Made by a program: the position numbers and the translations under genes. DNA of 54,098 nt, from assembly GCA_900550195.1 (NCBI GenBank), contig URRB01000018.1:1-54098 (forward strand), read 5' to 3'. Below the pieces are notes generated by a model, which worked only from the letters and a program-made list of their open reading frames with translations, had not been told where the DNA came from and ran no database searches. Of this stretch, positions 8,111-16,840 are shown piece by piece (position 1 is the stretch's first letter; each line of letters starts with the position of its first letter). Origin of the DNA: an uncultured Collinsella sp. (GTDB taxonomy: Bacteria > Actinomycetota > Coriobacteriia > Coriobacteriales > Coriobacteriaceae).

Positions 8111-9022
8111 ATGAACAACGGACTGTTTACGTACTTAGCAGCATTGCTATTGTTTGGCTCCAACGGCATCATCGCCGCCGCCATCGCGCTGCCGAGCTCC
8201 GATATCGTGCTACTACGCACGTTTTTGGGTGCACTCTCGCTTGTCACCATCCTCGCCATCACCCAACGCCATAAGTTGCAGGCGCCATCTCGCCCCCGCG
8301 AAGCCGCAGCCCTCCTCCTCTCGGGAGCTGCGCTGGGCGCCAGCTGGATTTTTCTGTTCCGCGCCTACCAGACGATCGGCGTCGGCGTATCCTCGCTGCT
8401 GTACTACTGCGGCCCCATCATTGTCATGGCACTCTCCCCGCTCATCTTTGGCGAAAAGCTGACCGGCGGCAAAATCGCCGGCTTTATCGCCGTTGCTTGC
8501 GGTGCTTTTCTCATTGCAGCGCAAGGTCTAGGCGGCAATATGCCCATTGCAGGTATCGCCTGCGGCATCGCCTCGGCATTTTGCTATGCGCTGATGGTCA
8601 TCGCTAGCAAGGGCGCGCCACACATCGAAGGCCTCGAGAGCTCCACGCTCCAGGTGAGTGCCGCCTTTGTGACCGCGCTGGTCCTCACGCTCATCACGCA
8701 GGGTGCACCCTCATTCCTGTCCGCCGGCGTCGCCACAGGCATCGATTGGCGCGCCGTCGTCATGCTCGGCGTCGTCAACACCGGCATTGGTTGCCTGCTC
8801 TACTTTAGCGCCGTCGCCAAACTGCCTGTGCAGACCGTCGCCGTTGTCGGCTACCTCGAGCCGCTTTCGGCGGTCGTGTTCTCCGCCGTCCTTTTGGGCG
8901 AAGCCATAACACCGGTCCGTCTGATGGGTGCCGCGCTTATCATCGGCGGCGCGATTATTTGCGAACTCGCCGGCAAACGCGCAAGCGCCAAGGCTGGCAT
9001 AGCCCAGACAGCACGTGCTTAA
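8111..9022 (+). CDS. EamA-family (DMT superfamily) transporter
   Basis: A 303-residue membrane protein with two EamA repeats and about ten transmembrane helices (opening LFTYLAALLLFGSNGIIAAAIAL; second half starting near GIACGIASAFCYALMVIASKG). Members export amino acids, nucleosides or other metabolites across the cytoplasmic membrane; the substrate here is unknown. It ends in a basic tail (GKRASAKAG). The ATG at 8111 follows a purine-rich stretch. It is divergently transcribed from the LysR gene at 7135-7992, the likely regulator. Confidence 0.87.
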   Translation: MNNGLFTYLAALLLFGSNGIIAAAIALPSSDIVLLRTFLGALSLVTILAITQRHKLQAPSRPREAAALLLSGAALGASWIFLFRAYQTIGVGVSSLLYYCGPIIVMALSPLIFGEKLTGGKIAGFIAVACGAFLIAAQGLGGNMPIAGIACGIASAFCYALMVIASKGAPHIEGLESSTLQVSAAFVTALVLTLITQGAPSFLSAGVATGIDWRAVVMLGVVNTGIGCLLYFSAVAKLPVQTVAVVGYLEPLSAVVFSAVLLGEAITPVRLMGAALIIGGAIICELAGKRASAKAGIAQTARA

Positions 9023-9056
9023 AAGCCCCTGTTTTGAAATGCTACCTACGTACATA

Positions 9057-9080
9057 AATAATCCCCAGCTGGGGATTATT
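9057..9080. terminator. 24-bp perfect palindrome between EamA and kup
   Basis: AATAATCCCC-AGCT-GGGGATTATT, 35 bp after the EamA stop. The stem could end EamA transcription, but the T-tract is weak (ATTATTGTCT). It could equally be an operator for kup. Confidence 0.45.
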
Positions 9081-9180
9081 GTCTAAAATAACCTGATGTG
9101 CCAAACTGCTCTTGTATGTATAAAGACGGCATAAAGATTATCTGTCCTAGACAGACAACCGGATGTCTAAGGGAGTCCAC

Positions 9181-11412
9181 GTGGCACACAACAAACTGGA
9201 GGCAAACCCCCAAGACCAGCGTGGTCAAGGCGGGCACGGAGCCATCCCCCTCTCCGCTGGCATGCTGCTCGTAACGCTCGGCGTCGTCTATGGCGACATC
9301 GGCACGAGCCCCATGTACACCATGAAATCAATCGTCGCCAACAACGGCGGCATCGGTACCGTCAGCGAGGACATGATCCTGGGCGCGCTTTCGCTCGTCA
9401 TCTGGACCATGACGCTCGTGACCACGGTCAAGTACGTGGTAATCGCCATGAAGGCCGACAACCACAACGAAGGCGGCATCTTCGCCCTGTTTAGCCTGGT
9501 ACGCAAGGTGGCACCGTGGCTGATTCTCCCCGCCATGATCGGCGGTGCGGCACTGCTCGCCGACGGCATCCTCACCCCCGCCGTCACGGTTACCACGGCC
9601 ATCGAGGGTCTGCGCACCATCGAGTGGGGCCACGCGCTGTTGGGTGACGGGCAAACTAACGTCATCATTATTACCATCATCATTATCTGTGGCCTGTTTG
9701 CCATGCAGCGCGCTGGCACCTCGTCAATCGGCAAGCTGTTCGGTCCGCTCATGACGCTGTGGTTCCTGTTCCTGGCAGGCGCCGGTCTATTCAACATGCT
9801 CGGCAACCTGTCCATCTTGCGCGCGCTTAACCCCATCCGCGGCGTCATGTTCCTGTTCTCGCCCATCAACCACTCGGGTATCATGGTGCTCGGCTTCGTC
9901 TTCCTGTCGACGACCGGCGCCGAGGCGCTCTATTCAGACATGGGCCACGTGGGCAAGGCCAACATCTACGCATCCTGGCCGTTTGTTAAAGCGGCGCTTA
10001 TCCTTAACTACCTGGGTCAGGGCGCTTGGCTGCTCGCCAACAATTCCAATCCCCAGTTGCTCGCGATGGATATCGTCAACCCGTTCTATATGATGCTCCC
10101 CGAGCCCCTGCGCCCCTTTGCCATCGTGCTTTCGGCCGTGGCGGCCATCATTGCCTCGCAGGCGCTCATCACCGGCTCGTTCTCGCTGGTATCCGAGGCA
10201 ACGCGTCTCAACCTTATGCCGCATCTGCGCATCCACTACCCCAGCGACACCAAGGGCCAGCTCTATATTCCGCTCGTCAATAACATCATGTGGGTCGGCT
10301 GCATCTTCATCGTGCTGCTGTTCCAAAACTCCGAGCGCATGGAGAGCGCCTACGGCCTCGCCATTACCGTGACCATGCTCATGACCACGACGCTTTTGAC
10401 GAGCTACATCGCCGGCATCCTCAAGCACAGGCTGGGTGCCTGCGTCTTCGCCCTGCTCTTTGGTGCCATTGAGCTGTGCTTCTTCGCCTCGTGCCTCACC
10501 ATGTTCTTTGACGGCGGCTACGTCATGATCTTCCTGGCCGCACTGCTGTTTGGCCTTATGTACGTGTGGCGCCGCGGCACCGCCATCGAGCGCACGCAGA
10601 CGATTTTGCTGCCCGTCTCCAAGTACATCGACCAGCTCAACCGCCTGCGCAACGACGAGACCTATCCCGTGCTCGCCGACAATCTGGTATTTCTCACCAA
10701 CAGCCCCGACCCGCTCACACTCGACCGCGACGTGCTCTATTCCATCTTGGATAAGCATCCCAAGCGCGCCAAGGCATACTGGTTCATCAACGTGCATGTC
10801 ACCGATGAGCCCTATACGCACGAGTATTCCGTCGAGACCTTTGGCACAGACTTCCTATTCCGCGTGCGCTTGGACCTGGGCTTTAAGGTCAATCAACGCA
10901 TCAACGCCTACCTGCGCCAGATCGTTGGCGACCTGATGGCATCGGGTGAGTTGCCGCCGCAGCATCACACCTACTCCATCTACGAGACACGCGGCAACGT
11001 GGGCGACTTCCGTTTTTGTATGCTGCGCAAGATGCTTGCCCCCGAAACGGACATCAACCGCAACGACCATCGCGTCATGGCCATCAAGTACGCCGTCCGC
11101 CGCGCCTGCGGAAGCCCGGCACGTTGGTATGGTCTCGAGAACTCGGCCATCATCATCGAGTACGTACCGCTCTTTGCTCGCATGCGCCCGGCCGTCAAAC
11201 TTGTGCGCACCCAGGTGCCACTCGAGGTTCAGATCGAAGAGGCCGAGGAAATGGAAGTCGACATCTTCTCGGACGACTTGGTCAATGGCAACGAGGCCGG
11301 TAGGGACATGAACGTCGATCCCACCGAGCTGCTCGAGAGCGTCGCCGATACGCCCGAACAGCAACAGCTCGACGGCCTCGAGAGCGAACAGCTCAACGAC
11401 GCCAACTTCTAG
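9181..11412 (+). CDS. kup: KUP-family potassium uptake transporter
   Basis: A 743-residue potassium transporter of the KUP/HAK/KT family. The N-terminal half has about twelve membrane spans beginning with the diagnostic LGVVYGDIGTSPMYT. Further family landmarks are DNHNEGGIFAL, ADGILTPAVTV, ALYSDMGHVGK and GAWLL. The soluble C-terminal part (from about residue 465) includes VFLTNSPDPLT. It would bring K+ in with H+. The GTG at 9181 is chosen as start, with AAGGGAG upstream; an in-frame ATG six codons earlier overlaps this site. The acidic end (EQQQLDGLESEQLND) is longer than in E. coli Kup. No c-di-AMP riboswitch was recognised in the 158-bp upstream gap. An intrinsic terminator follows. Confidence 0.95.
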   Translation: MAHNKLEANPQDQRGQGGHGAIPLSAGMLLVTLGVVYGDIGTSPMYTMKSIVANNGGIGTVSEDMILGALSLVIWTMTLVTTVKYVVIAMKADNHNEGGIFALFSLVRKVAPWLILPAMIGGAALLADGILTPAVTVTTAIEGLRTIEWGHALLGDGQTNVIIITIIIICGLFAMQRAGTSSIGKLFGPLMTLWFLFLAGAGLFNMLGNLSILRALNPIRGVMFLFSPINHSGIMVLGFVFLSTTGAEALYSDMGHVGKANIYASWPFVKAALILNYLGQGAWLLANNSNPQLLAMDIVNPFYMMLPEPLRPFAIVLSAVAAIIASQALITGSFSLVSEATRLNLMPHLRIHYPSDTKGQLYIPLVNNIMWVGCIFIVLLFQNSERMESAYGLAITVTMLMTTTLLTSYIAGILKHRLGACVFALLFGAIELCFFASCLTMFFDGGYVMIFLAALLFGLMYVWRRGTAIERTQTILLPVSKYIDQLNRLRNDETYPVLADNLVFLTNSPDPLTLDRDVLYSILDKHPKRAKAYWFINVHVTDEPYTHEYSVETFGTDFLFRVRLDLGFKVNQRINAYLRQIVGDLMASGELPPQHHTYSIYETRGNVGDFRFCMLRKMLAPETDINRNDHRVMAIKYAVRRACGSPARWYGLENSAIIIEYVPLFARMRPAVKLVRTQVPLEVQIEEAEEMEVDIFSDDLVNGNEAGRDMNVDPTELLESVADTPEQQQLDGLESEQLNDANF

Positions 11413-11434
11413 CGCCGTCACCCATCGACGATAG

Positions 11435-11466
11435 CGGCCCTGCACCTCGCGAGAGATGCAGGGCCG
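11435..11466. terminator. Terminator after kup, shared with convergent gene
   Basis: A 10-bp perfect GC-rich stem (11435-11444 with 11457-11466) followed on the plus strand by TCTTGTATT. It lies between the convergent kup and bile salt hydrolase genes. Confidence 0.75.
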
Positions 11467-11491
11467 TCTTGTATTGCAGTAAAGCTAGCGG

Positions 11492-12457
11492 CTACGAACG
11501 ACGCGGCTCGGGAACCACGAGTCTATCGGGGCTCGCGCCCTCGGCATCCGTCAGGCTCACGTAGCGAATCGACGGATCCCCATACATCGCGTAGTAATAA
11601 TTGCCCGTGCGCGCGCTAAAGCATCCGGTATAGATAGTCTTCTCGAACTTGCCATCGCCCATCCTGGACGCCCCCTCAATCATCACCACGCCCTCGAGTG
11701 AACGGAACATGCGGACGACGTTTTCGGTCTCGCTCTCCTTTTGCGGGTAATTGGCATTGAGGTACGCCGCCTTTACAAAACGGCTCGGCGAATAGCAGTC
11801 ACCCGGAATACCGCGCATGCCGGCACCAGCGCCATAGGGCTTGAGCTCGGCGCCACGCCATGTCGCCGTCTGCGGAAAATCGCTTGTGGCCGTGATATAG
11901 GTGCGCAGGTTTTCCATGTGCCACGGGAAGGTGGGCTGATTGGCAAGGGTGTCGACCGGATCGTCGTATACATGCAGGCCGTCAGCCATCATCTCGACCA
12001 CGATGCTACGCTGGCTGTCGCCGATAATCCAATGGAGCAGCGACACGCCCAGCCCCTCTCCTGCAGATTTGGCGACAATCACCGTATCGCGCAGCGCAGC
12101 CTCGACCTCGTCGACCGTCGAGAACGTCGCTGCCACCCACAGGGGAAACTCATAGGCTGCGATATTGGTCTTGCCGTCGACAGGGTCCTCGGCATACTCG
12201 GCATAACCCGGGAAATTGAGACCCGCCACGGCGAGGCCCGCATCGTTGCCGCAGTCGAAGAACATGGGATAGTTCTTGTAATCGATGCACATACCGATCA
12301 CCGCGTGTGCCGCTGTCGCGTCGTCGATAAACGAATACGGAATGTGAAACCCGCGAGGCATCACGCGAACCTGTTGGCCATAGTCAAAGCTCCAGTCGAG
12401 GTTGCGGCCTAGATACATGTGGCCAGAATTATCGGTAAATCGAATGCTCGTACACAT
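11492..12457 (-). CDS. Choloylglycine (bile salt) hydrolase
   Basis: A 321-residue Ntn hydrolase of the choloylglycine hydrolase/penicillin V acylase family. Translation begins MCTSIRF, so removing Met exposes the nucleophile Cys2. Other catalytic residues known from the Clostridium perfringens enzyme are seen at the expected places: Arg18 and Asp21 in GRNLDW, Asn81 in GLNFPG, Asn173 in LANQPTFPWH, and Arg in YSPSRFVKAAY. The enzyme would release glycine or taurine from conjugated bile acids in the cytoplasm, fitting a gut bacterium. The start at 12457 is fixed by Cys2 and by AGGAGG upstream; a longer frame to 12520 would bury the nucleophile. Confidence 0.93.
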   Translation of the reverse strand: MCTSIRFTDNSGHMYLGRNLDWSFDYGQQVRVMPRGFHIPYSFIDDATAAHAVIGMCIDYKNYPMFFDCGNDAGLAVAGLNFPGYAEYAEDPVDGKTNIAAYEFPLWVAATFSTVDEVEAALRDTVIVAKSAGEGLGVSLLHWIIGDSQRSIVVEMMADGLHVYDDPVDTLANQPTFPWHMENLRTYITATSDFPQTATWRGAELKPYGAGAGMRGIPGDCYSPSRFVKAAYLNANYPQKESETENVVRMFRSLEGVVMIEGASRMGDGKFEKTIYTGCFSARTGNYYYAMYGDPSIRYVSLTDAEGASPDRLVVPEPRRS

Positions 12458-12523
12458 GGCGCCTCCTAGCTTTACGTTCTTGCTAAGGTTATTGTCTCCA
12501 AACAAAAAGGGGCTAAACACAAA

Positions 12524-12557
12524 AGCCCGGACATGACAACAATGTCACGCCCGGGCT
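12524..12557 (-). terminator. Hairpin terminator between deformylase-like and BSH genes
   Basis: A 15-bp stem with two mismatches (12524-12538 with 12543-12557). Read on the minus strand it is followed by TTTTGTGTTT. It would end transcripts coming from the deformylase-like gene before the bile salt hydrolase gene. Confidence 0.65.
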
Positions 12558-12594
12558 ATTCAAGCAGGATAAACTCAACCAAGTTAACCCCGCA

Positions 12595-12708
12595 GGTCGT
12601 CTAAGGGGTCAAAGTGCCGCAGATTGCCACGAAAGAGGAGCGAAGCGTACTTAAGGTACGCGAGCGACGATTGAGCGGCAAGGTGCGGTGCTTTGATCCC
12701 CTTAGACC
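12595..12708. repeat. Long imperfect inverted repeat (about 110 nt hairpin)
   Basis: Outer arms CTAAGGGG-TCAAAG (12601-12614) and its complement (12691-12705) pair with a single bulge. Pairing continues through GCCGCA/TGCGGT and TTGCC/GGCAA segments. A closed inner stem GCGTAC-ttaag-GTACGC (12645-12661) caps the structure. The right arm overlaps the stop codon of the deformylase-like gene (TAA at 12702-12704). It could protect the mRNA 3' end or be a dispersed element; no protein is encoded. Confidence 0.65.
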
Positions 12709-13121
12709 AACTTGCCGAGGCAGTGGTCGATCATATGCTGGATCATCTGTGCCTCAAAGCCCGCGTAGTCGCGGCGGCACTCCTTCATCTTGCCGTCGAC
12801 GATCTGGTCAAAGGCAATCTTGCACTTGATATAGCGCGTGGACTTGGTGATCTCGTCGTGCGTCAGGCAGCTCTCCTCCATCTTGCTGGCGCCCAGGCCA
12901 AACACCAGACGGGGGTTGTAGAGCACGTGGGGCTCGCCGGCGTCATCCAGGTAGACGCAGACCTTCTTGGTAACGCCAATCTGGTTAGCGGCAAGGCAGC
13001 CGGCATCGTCGAGCGACTTGATGGTATCGATCAGGTCCTGTGCGACCGACTCGTCTTCGACGGTCGCGACCTCGCAACGCTGGGACAGAATAGCCTCGTC
13101 GTGGCAGAGCTCTTTAATCAT
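12702..13121 (-). CDS. Peptide deformylase-like protein with altered active site
   Basis: A 139-residue protein with the three peptide deformylase motifs in order: GCLAANQIGV (residues 41-50), ESCLT (Cys85) and QHMIDH (129-133). True deformylases remove the formyl group from new proteins using a metal held by this Cys and two His, all kept here. The catalytic Glu of HExDH is Met130, and the G of EGCLS is Ser. Activity is therefore doubtful. The protein is shorter than E. coli Def and ends right after motif III. The start is the ATG at 13121, preceded by GGAGGA; the ATG four codons upstream contains this site. Confidence 0.78.
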   Translation of the reverse strand: MIKELCHDEAILSQRCEVATVEDESVAQDLIDTIKSLDDAGCLAANQIGVTKKVCVYLDDAGEPHVLYNPRLVFGLGASKMEESCLTHDEITKSTRYIKCKIAFDQIVDGKMKECRRDYAGFEAQMIQHMIDHCLGKLV

Positions 13122-13314
13122 ACGTTCCTCCATAGGGGTCGTTGTAACCGCTTAAGTATACGGTACCCACACATTTTCATGCGAAAAATACCGTCCGTCT
13201 GCTACAAAGCGCCGAACATCAACATGCGAGGAACAACAGCGTCGTAAAGGGGCTATAGTGGGTGAGTTCGTGTCAATCGGCCTAAACTCGGGGCCGAACA
13301 AGGAAAGGGTATGC

Positions 13315-14625
13315 ATGGACGAACTATTTCACGTCAGCGAGCGCAAGTCCACAATCGGGACCGAACTTCGCGCTGGACTGACAACGTTCCTGGCAATGGC
13401 CTACATCATTGCCGTCAACCCCGCGGTGCTCTCGGGCGCCGGCATCGATGCGGGAGCGCTCGCCTGCGCCACCTGCCTGGGCGCCGGCATCATGACCATC
13501 TGCATGGGCATCTTCGCCAACCGCCCGCTCGCCTGCGCGTCGGGCTTAGGCGTCAACGCGATGATCGCTGGAATCGCCACCACCGTCTGCGGCGGTGACT
13601 GGCACGTGGCCATGAGCGTTATCTTCCTCGAGGGTATCGTCATCTTGCTGCTCGTGCTTTGTGGCCTGCGCGAGGCCATCATGGACGCCATCCCGGTTGT
13701 CCTGCGTCACGCCATCTCGGTGGGTCTGGGCCTGTTCATCGCCATGATTGGCCTGTGCGATGCCGGCATTATCACCGCTGGCGCCGGTACACTCGTCGGT
13801 CTGGGCGACATCACCTCCCCCACCTTCATCGTCGGCATCATCTCCATCCTGGTGACAGTCGCCCTCGCCTGCCGCAACGTCCCCGGCTCGCTGCTCATCG
13901 GCATCGTCGTCGCCGTCATCGCCGGTATCCCCCTAGGTGTGACCCAGGCTCCGACCGGTATCATCGCCCCGCTCGACTTCTCGAGCATCGGTGGCCCCAT
14001 CGCCGACGCCGGCGGCGTGCCCGCCATCGTCAAGGTCCTTACCGACCCCACGCTCCTCGTCATCTCGTTCTCGCTGCTCATGAGTGACTTCTTCGACACC
14101 ATGGGCACCGCGATGGCCGTAGCCAAGCAGGGCGAGTTCCTCACCGACGACGGCAACGTCGAGAATATCAAGGAGATCCTAATCGTCGACTCCGTGGCCG
14201 CTGCTGCCGGTGGCTTTATGGGCGTCTCCTCCATCACCACCTTCGTCGAGTCCACCTCTGGCGCTGCCGACGGTGGCCGCACGGGCCTCACCTCCGTCAC
14301 CACCGGCGTGCTGTTCATTCTCGCCGCGTTCTTCTCCCCCATCGTCACCATCGTTTCCAGTGCCGCCACCTGCGGTGCTCTGGTCTACGTCGGCTACCTC
14401 ATGATGAGCGAGGCCTCCGAGATCGACTGGTCCGACGTGTCGCAGGGTTTCCCGGCGTTCATGATTGTCGCCGGCGTGCCCTTCACCTACTCCATCTCTG
14501 CCGGAATCGGCCTGGGCTTTATCGCCTACGTGGTCGTCGCGCTCTTTAAGGGCGAGGCCTCCAAGATCAAGCCGCTCATGTGGATCGCGGCCCTCGCCTT
14601 CCTCGTCTACTTCTTCGTGGCGTAA
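13315..14625 (+). CDS. NCS2-family purine permease (AzgA-like)
   Basis: A 436-residue permease with about twelve to fourteen membrane spans, of the AzgA/GhxP branch of the NCS2 nucleobase transporters. Supporting motifs are ELRAGLTTFLAMAYIIAVNP at the N-terminus, GLGVNAMIA, SDFFDTMGTAMAVAKQG and GVSSITTFVESTSGAADGGRTGLTSV. Members import adenine, guanine or hypoxanthine with protons. The start at 13315 (MDELFHVSERKST) follows AAGGAAAGGG and is where homology begins. A TATAGT hexamer about 60 bp upstream may be the -10 box. No purine riboswitch was recognised in the leader. Confidence 0.9.
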   Translation: MDELFHVSERKSTIGTELRAGLTTFLAMAYIIAVNPAVLSGAGIDAGALACATCLGAGIMTICMGIFANRPLACASGLGVNAMIAGIATTVCGGDWHVAMSVIFLEGIVILLLVLCGLREAIMDAIPVVLRHAISVGLGLFIAMIGLCDAGIITAGAGTLVGLGDITSPTFIVGIISILVTVALACRNVPGSLLIGIVVAVIAGIPLGVTQAPTGIIAPLDFSSIGGPIADAGGVPAIVKVLTDPTLLVISFSLLMSDFFDTMGTAMAVAKQGEFLTDDGNVENIKEILIVDSVAAAAGGFMGVSSITTFVESTSGAADGGRTGLTSVTTGVLFILAAFFSPIVTIVSSAATCGALVYVGYLMMSEASEIDWSDVSQGFPAFMIVAGVPFTYSISAGIGLGFIAYVVVALFKGEASKIKPLMWIAALAFLVYFFVA

Positions 14626-14652
14626 CGGCACAGCCTGCTAAAGCAAAACAAC

Positions 14653-14687
14653 AAGGCGCGGAGTCGCATCGAGCGGCTCCGCGCCTT
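14653..14687 (+). terminator. Intrinsic terminator after purine permease gene
   Basis: An 11-bp perfect stem (14653-14663 with 14677-14687), followed by TCTTTT, 28 bp after the stop codon. Confidence 0.9.
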
Positions 14688-14762
14688 TCTTTTAGCGACG
14701 GTCCCTACACCGACGTGCGACAATCGTGTTTGTAGATGTCGAAATGCAGAGAGAAGCCCGTC

Positions 14763-15428
14763 ATGAAAGCGTGCCAAAAGCAGATAACCGTTTATTCAGA
14801 GTGTGCGGAAGGCGCGCCCGTCATCTACCTCCCCGTAGTTATGGGCGACGGTAGTGGAGTCTACGAGTGCTGCCGAGAGCTCGACTGCCCACCGTTCACC
14901 CTTGTCGCCATTGGCGGGCTCGATTGGAATCGCGAGCTGAGCCCTTGGGAATGCGACGGAACCGTACGCGATGCCGAGCCCTTTGGTGGACAGGCTGCTG
15001 GTTTTCTTGACGAGTTGTTGAAGCAGATAATCCCCCAGGCCGAATCATCGCTCCCGCAACCGCCCGCCTGGCGCGGCGTTGCCGGCTACTCGTTGGCGGG
15101 TCTTTTTGCACTGTGGACACTTTGGCAAACAGATGTCTTTGAGCGCGCGGCAAGTGCATCGGGGTCGCTGTGGTTCCCCGGCTTTATCGACTACGCGCGC
15201 GAGCGCACGATGACAGCCACGCCCGACGCCGCCTATCTGTCGCTCGGTAAAAAGGAAACCAAGACGCCCAACCACATGATGCGGCACGTACTCGACGATA
15301 CGCACGCGATGGAAGAGCTGTTTATAGAGCGTGACATTCCAACAACGCTGGAGCTCAACCCCGGCAACCACTTTGCCCAAACTGACCTGCGCATGGCGCG
15401 CGGCATCCACTGGATACTGACGCATTAA
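14763..15428 (+). CDS. Putative esterase, alpha/beta-hydrolase fold
   Basis: A 221-residue cytoplasmic protein with the nucleophile elbow GYSLAG (Ser110) and a late His in NPGNHFAQ, as in small alpha/beta-hydrolase esterases of the Fes/IroE/esterase-D type. An acidic residue between them would complete the triad. The sequence AASASGSLWFPGF after the elbow is typical of that group. The substrate is unknown. The start is set at the ATG at 14763 (MKACQKQITV) with GAGAGAAG upstream; an ATG nine codons earlier is less well supported. It is transcribed alone, between the permease terminator and a strong bidirectional terminator. Confidence 0.75.
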   Translation: MKACQKQITVYSECAEGAPVIYLPVVMGDGSGVYECCRELDCPPFTLVAIGGLDWNRELSPWECDGTVRDAEPFGGQAAGFLDELLKQIIPQAESSLPQPPAWRGVAGYSLAGLFALWTLWQTDVFERAASASGSLWFPGFIDYARERTMTATPDAAYLSLGKKETKTPNHMMRHVLDDTHAMEELFIERDIPTTLELNPGNHFAQTDLRMARGIHWILTH

Positions 15429-15469
15429 AAATGGCGTCCACGCGTACATACGCATGGATGCCATTTTTT
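15427..15469. terminator. Bidirectional terminator after esterase gene
   Basis: AAAAATGGC paired with GCCATTTTTT through an interrupted stem (TCC/GGA, CG/CG). T-tracts are present on both strands, so it can serve the esterase gene and the minus-strand transcript arriving from the right. Confidence 0.8.
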
Positions 15470-15489
15470 GATTTAGCTGAACACAACTA

Positions 15490-15543
15490 CTATTCGACAG
15501 TCTCCTCGAGTTCAGATACGGCGGGCGTCGAGGATTGGGACAT
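15490..15543 (-). CDS. Possible 17-residue peptide ORF
   Basis: A minus-strand ATG at 15543 is preceded by GAAAGGA with ideal spacing and opens a 17-codon frame (MSQSSTPAVSELEETVE) ended by TAG. The bidirectional terminator follows at once. It lies downstream of the MetE-like gene. The sequence is acidic and Ser/Thr-rich and resembles no known peptide. The good initiation site is the only support; it may be chance. Confidence 0.3.
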   Translation of the reverse strand: MSQSSTPAVSELEETVE

Positions 15544-15666
15544 GGAAGTCCTTTCATGATGGAAGGGCGATCAGGCATATCAGATAACCTGCCCGAACGA
15601 TACGATCCGAACCATTGTACGTGATACGCCATGTCTCGCGCGCGCCGTCACCTGCAAACGGTAACG

Positions 15667-16800
15667 TTACTTCCAAACGCGCTCGGCAATGCGCTTGACC
15701 AGCGCGATCTTTGCCCACTGTTCGTCCTCGGTCAGCTTGTTGCCAATCTCGCAGCTGGCAAAGCCGCACTGCGGAGACAGATACAGGTTCTCGAGCGGAA
15801 CATACTTTGCAGCCTCGTGAATACGCTCGACGATGGCATCCTCGTCCTCAAGCTCAGCGGCCTTGGTGGTCACCAGGCCCAACACGACCTTCTTGCCAGG
15901 GGCAACGTACCTCAACGGCTCAAAACCGCCGGCGCGCGGCGTATCGAACTCCAGGTAAAATGCGTCAACATCCTCGTTTGCGAACAGGTATGGCGCGATG
16001 GGGTCATAGCCACCCTCGAAGGCATAGGTAGAGTGGTAGTTACCGCGGCACACATGCGTGTTAATGACCAGGTCGTCGGGCTTGCCCTCGATAGCGGCGT
16101 TGTTGAGCGCCACGCCCAGCTCACTCACCTTTTGCAGATCAACCGGGCTCATGCCGGTCTTGGACACAAAGTCGGTATCGCAATAGATGCCCCAGGTGCA
16201 GTCATCAAACTGGATGTTGCGGCAGCCTGCAGCGTACAGGTCGGCGATCACCGTACGATAAGCGGCTGCGATGGCGTCGGCAAGTTCCTCATCGGTCTTA
16301 TAGACAGCGCGCAGGCTCTCCTGCTGGCCATCGCAGCGGTCGAGCGTGACCTCAGAGAACGTCTGGATAGGCGCCGGGATGGTCTGGCGTGCAACGTGGT
16401 CCTCGCCCTCAAGTGCCTTGACAAACTTAAAGTGCTCGACGAAGGGGTGGTTCTCGCCGCTGATGGAGCCAGTCACCACGGCGGTATCGGCCGTGGTCTC
16501 CTCGTCGTGGAACATATATCCCGTACGCGAGGTGCGACGCTCGACGCCGTTCAGCCCCCACATAAAATCGAGGTGCCAGTAGCTGCGGCGAAACTCGCCA
16601 TCGGTGATGACCTGCAGGCCGGCGGCCTTCTGCTTTGCCACCAAATCGCGAATAGCATCGTCCTCGACGGCCTTAAGGCCGGAAGCGTCAAGTTTACCCG
16701 CGACATAGGCGGCACGGGCATCCTTTACAGCCTGCGGACGAAGAAAACTGCCGACGATATCGGCGCGAAACGGCGCGTTCGGTTGAATCGAAGTGCTCAT
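15667..16800 (-). CDS. MetE-like cobalamin-independent methionine synthase family protein
   Basis: A 377-residue protein equivalent to the C-terminal catalytic half of MetE, like the short YxjG/YxjH proteins of Bacillus. Zinc-ligand motifs are visible: HVCRGNYH (His and Cys), an acidic residue in FYLEFDT, and SPQCGFAS (Cys). N-terminal VGSFLRP and ITDGEFRRSYWHLDF are typical of this group. It likely transfers a methyl group to homocysteine or a related thiol; the donor is uncertain because the folate-binding N-terminal domain of full MetE is missing. The start ATG at 16800 has AAAGGGAGA upstream. The LysR gene on the same strand directly upstream may control it. Confidence 0.87.
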   Translation of the reverse strand: MSTSIQPNAPFRADIVGSFLRPQAVKDARAAYVAGKLDASGLKAVEDDAIRDLVAKQKAAGLQVITDGEFRRSYWHLDFMWGLNGVERRTSRTGYMFHDEETTADTAVVTGSISGENHPFVEHFKFVKALEGEDHVARQTIPAPIQTFSEVTLDRCDGQQESLRAVYKTDEELADAIAAAYRTVIADLYAAGCRNIQFDDCTWGIYCDTDFVSKTGMSPVDLQKVSELGVALNNAAIEGKPDDLVINTHVCRGNYHSTYAFEGGYDPIAPYLFANEDVDAFYLEFDTPRAGGFEPLRYVAPGKKVVLGLVTTKAAELEDEDAIVERIHEAAKYVPLENLYLSPQCGFASCEIGNKLTEDEQWAKIALVKRIAERVWK

Positions 16801-16840
16801 AGATATCTCCCTTTGCATTGGTTGCTTTACTGGGACAGAG

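Noticed and set aside
9023..9180. c-di-AMP (ydaO) riboswitch upstream of kup
   Set aside because: The leader is short and none of the conserved ydaO segments are visible.
13122..13314. Purine riboswitch upstream of the AzgA-type permease
   Set aside because: The conserved core (TATA...GTCTCTACC-like junction) is absent; only a possible -10 box and a weak GGCC hairpin were seen.
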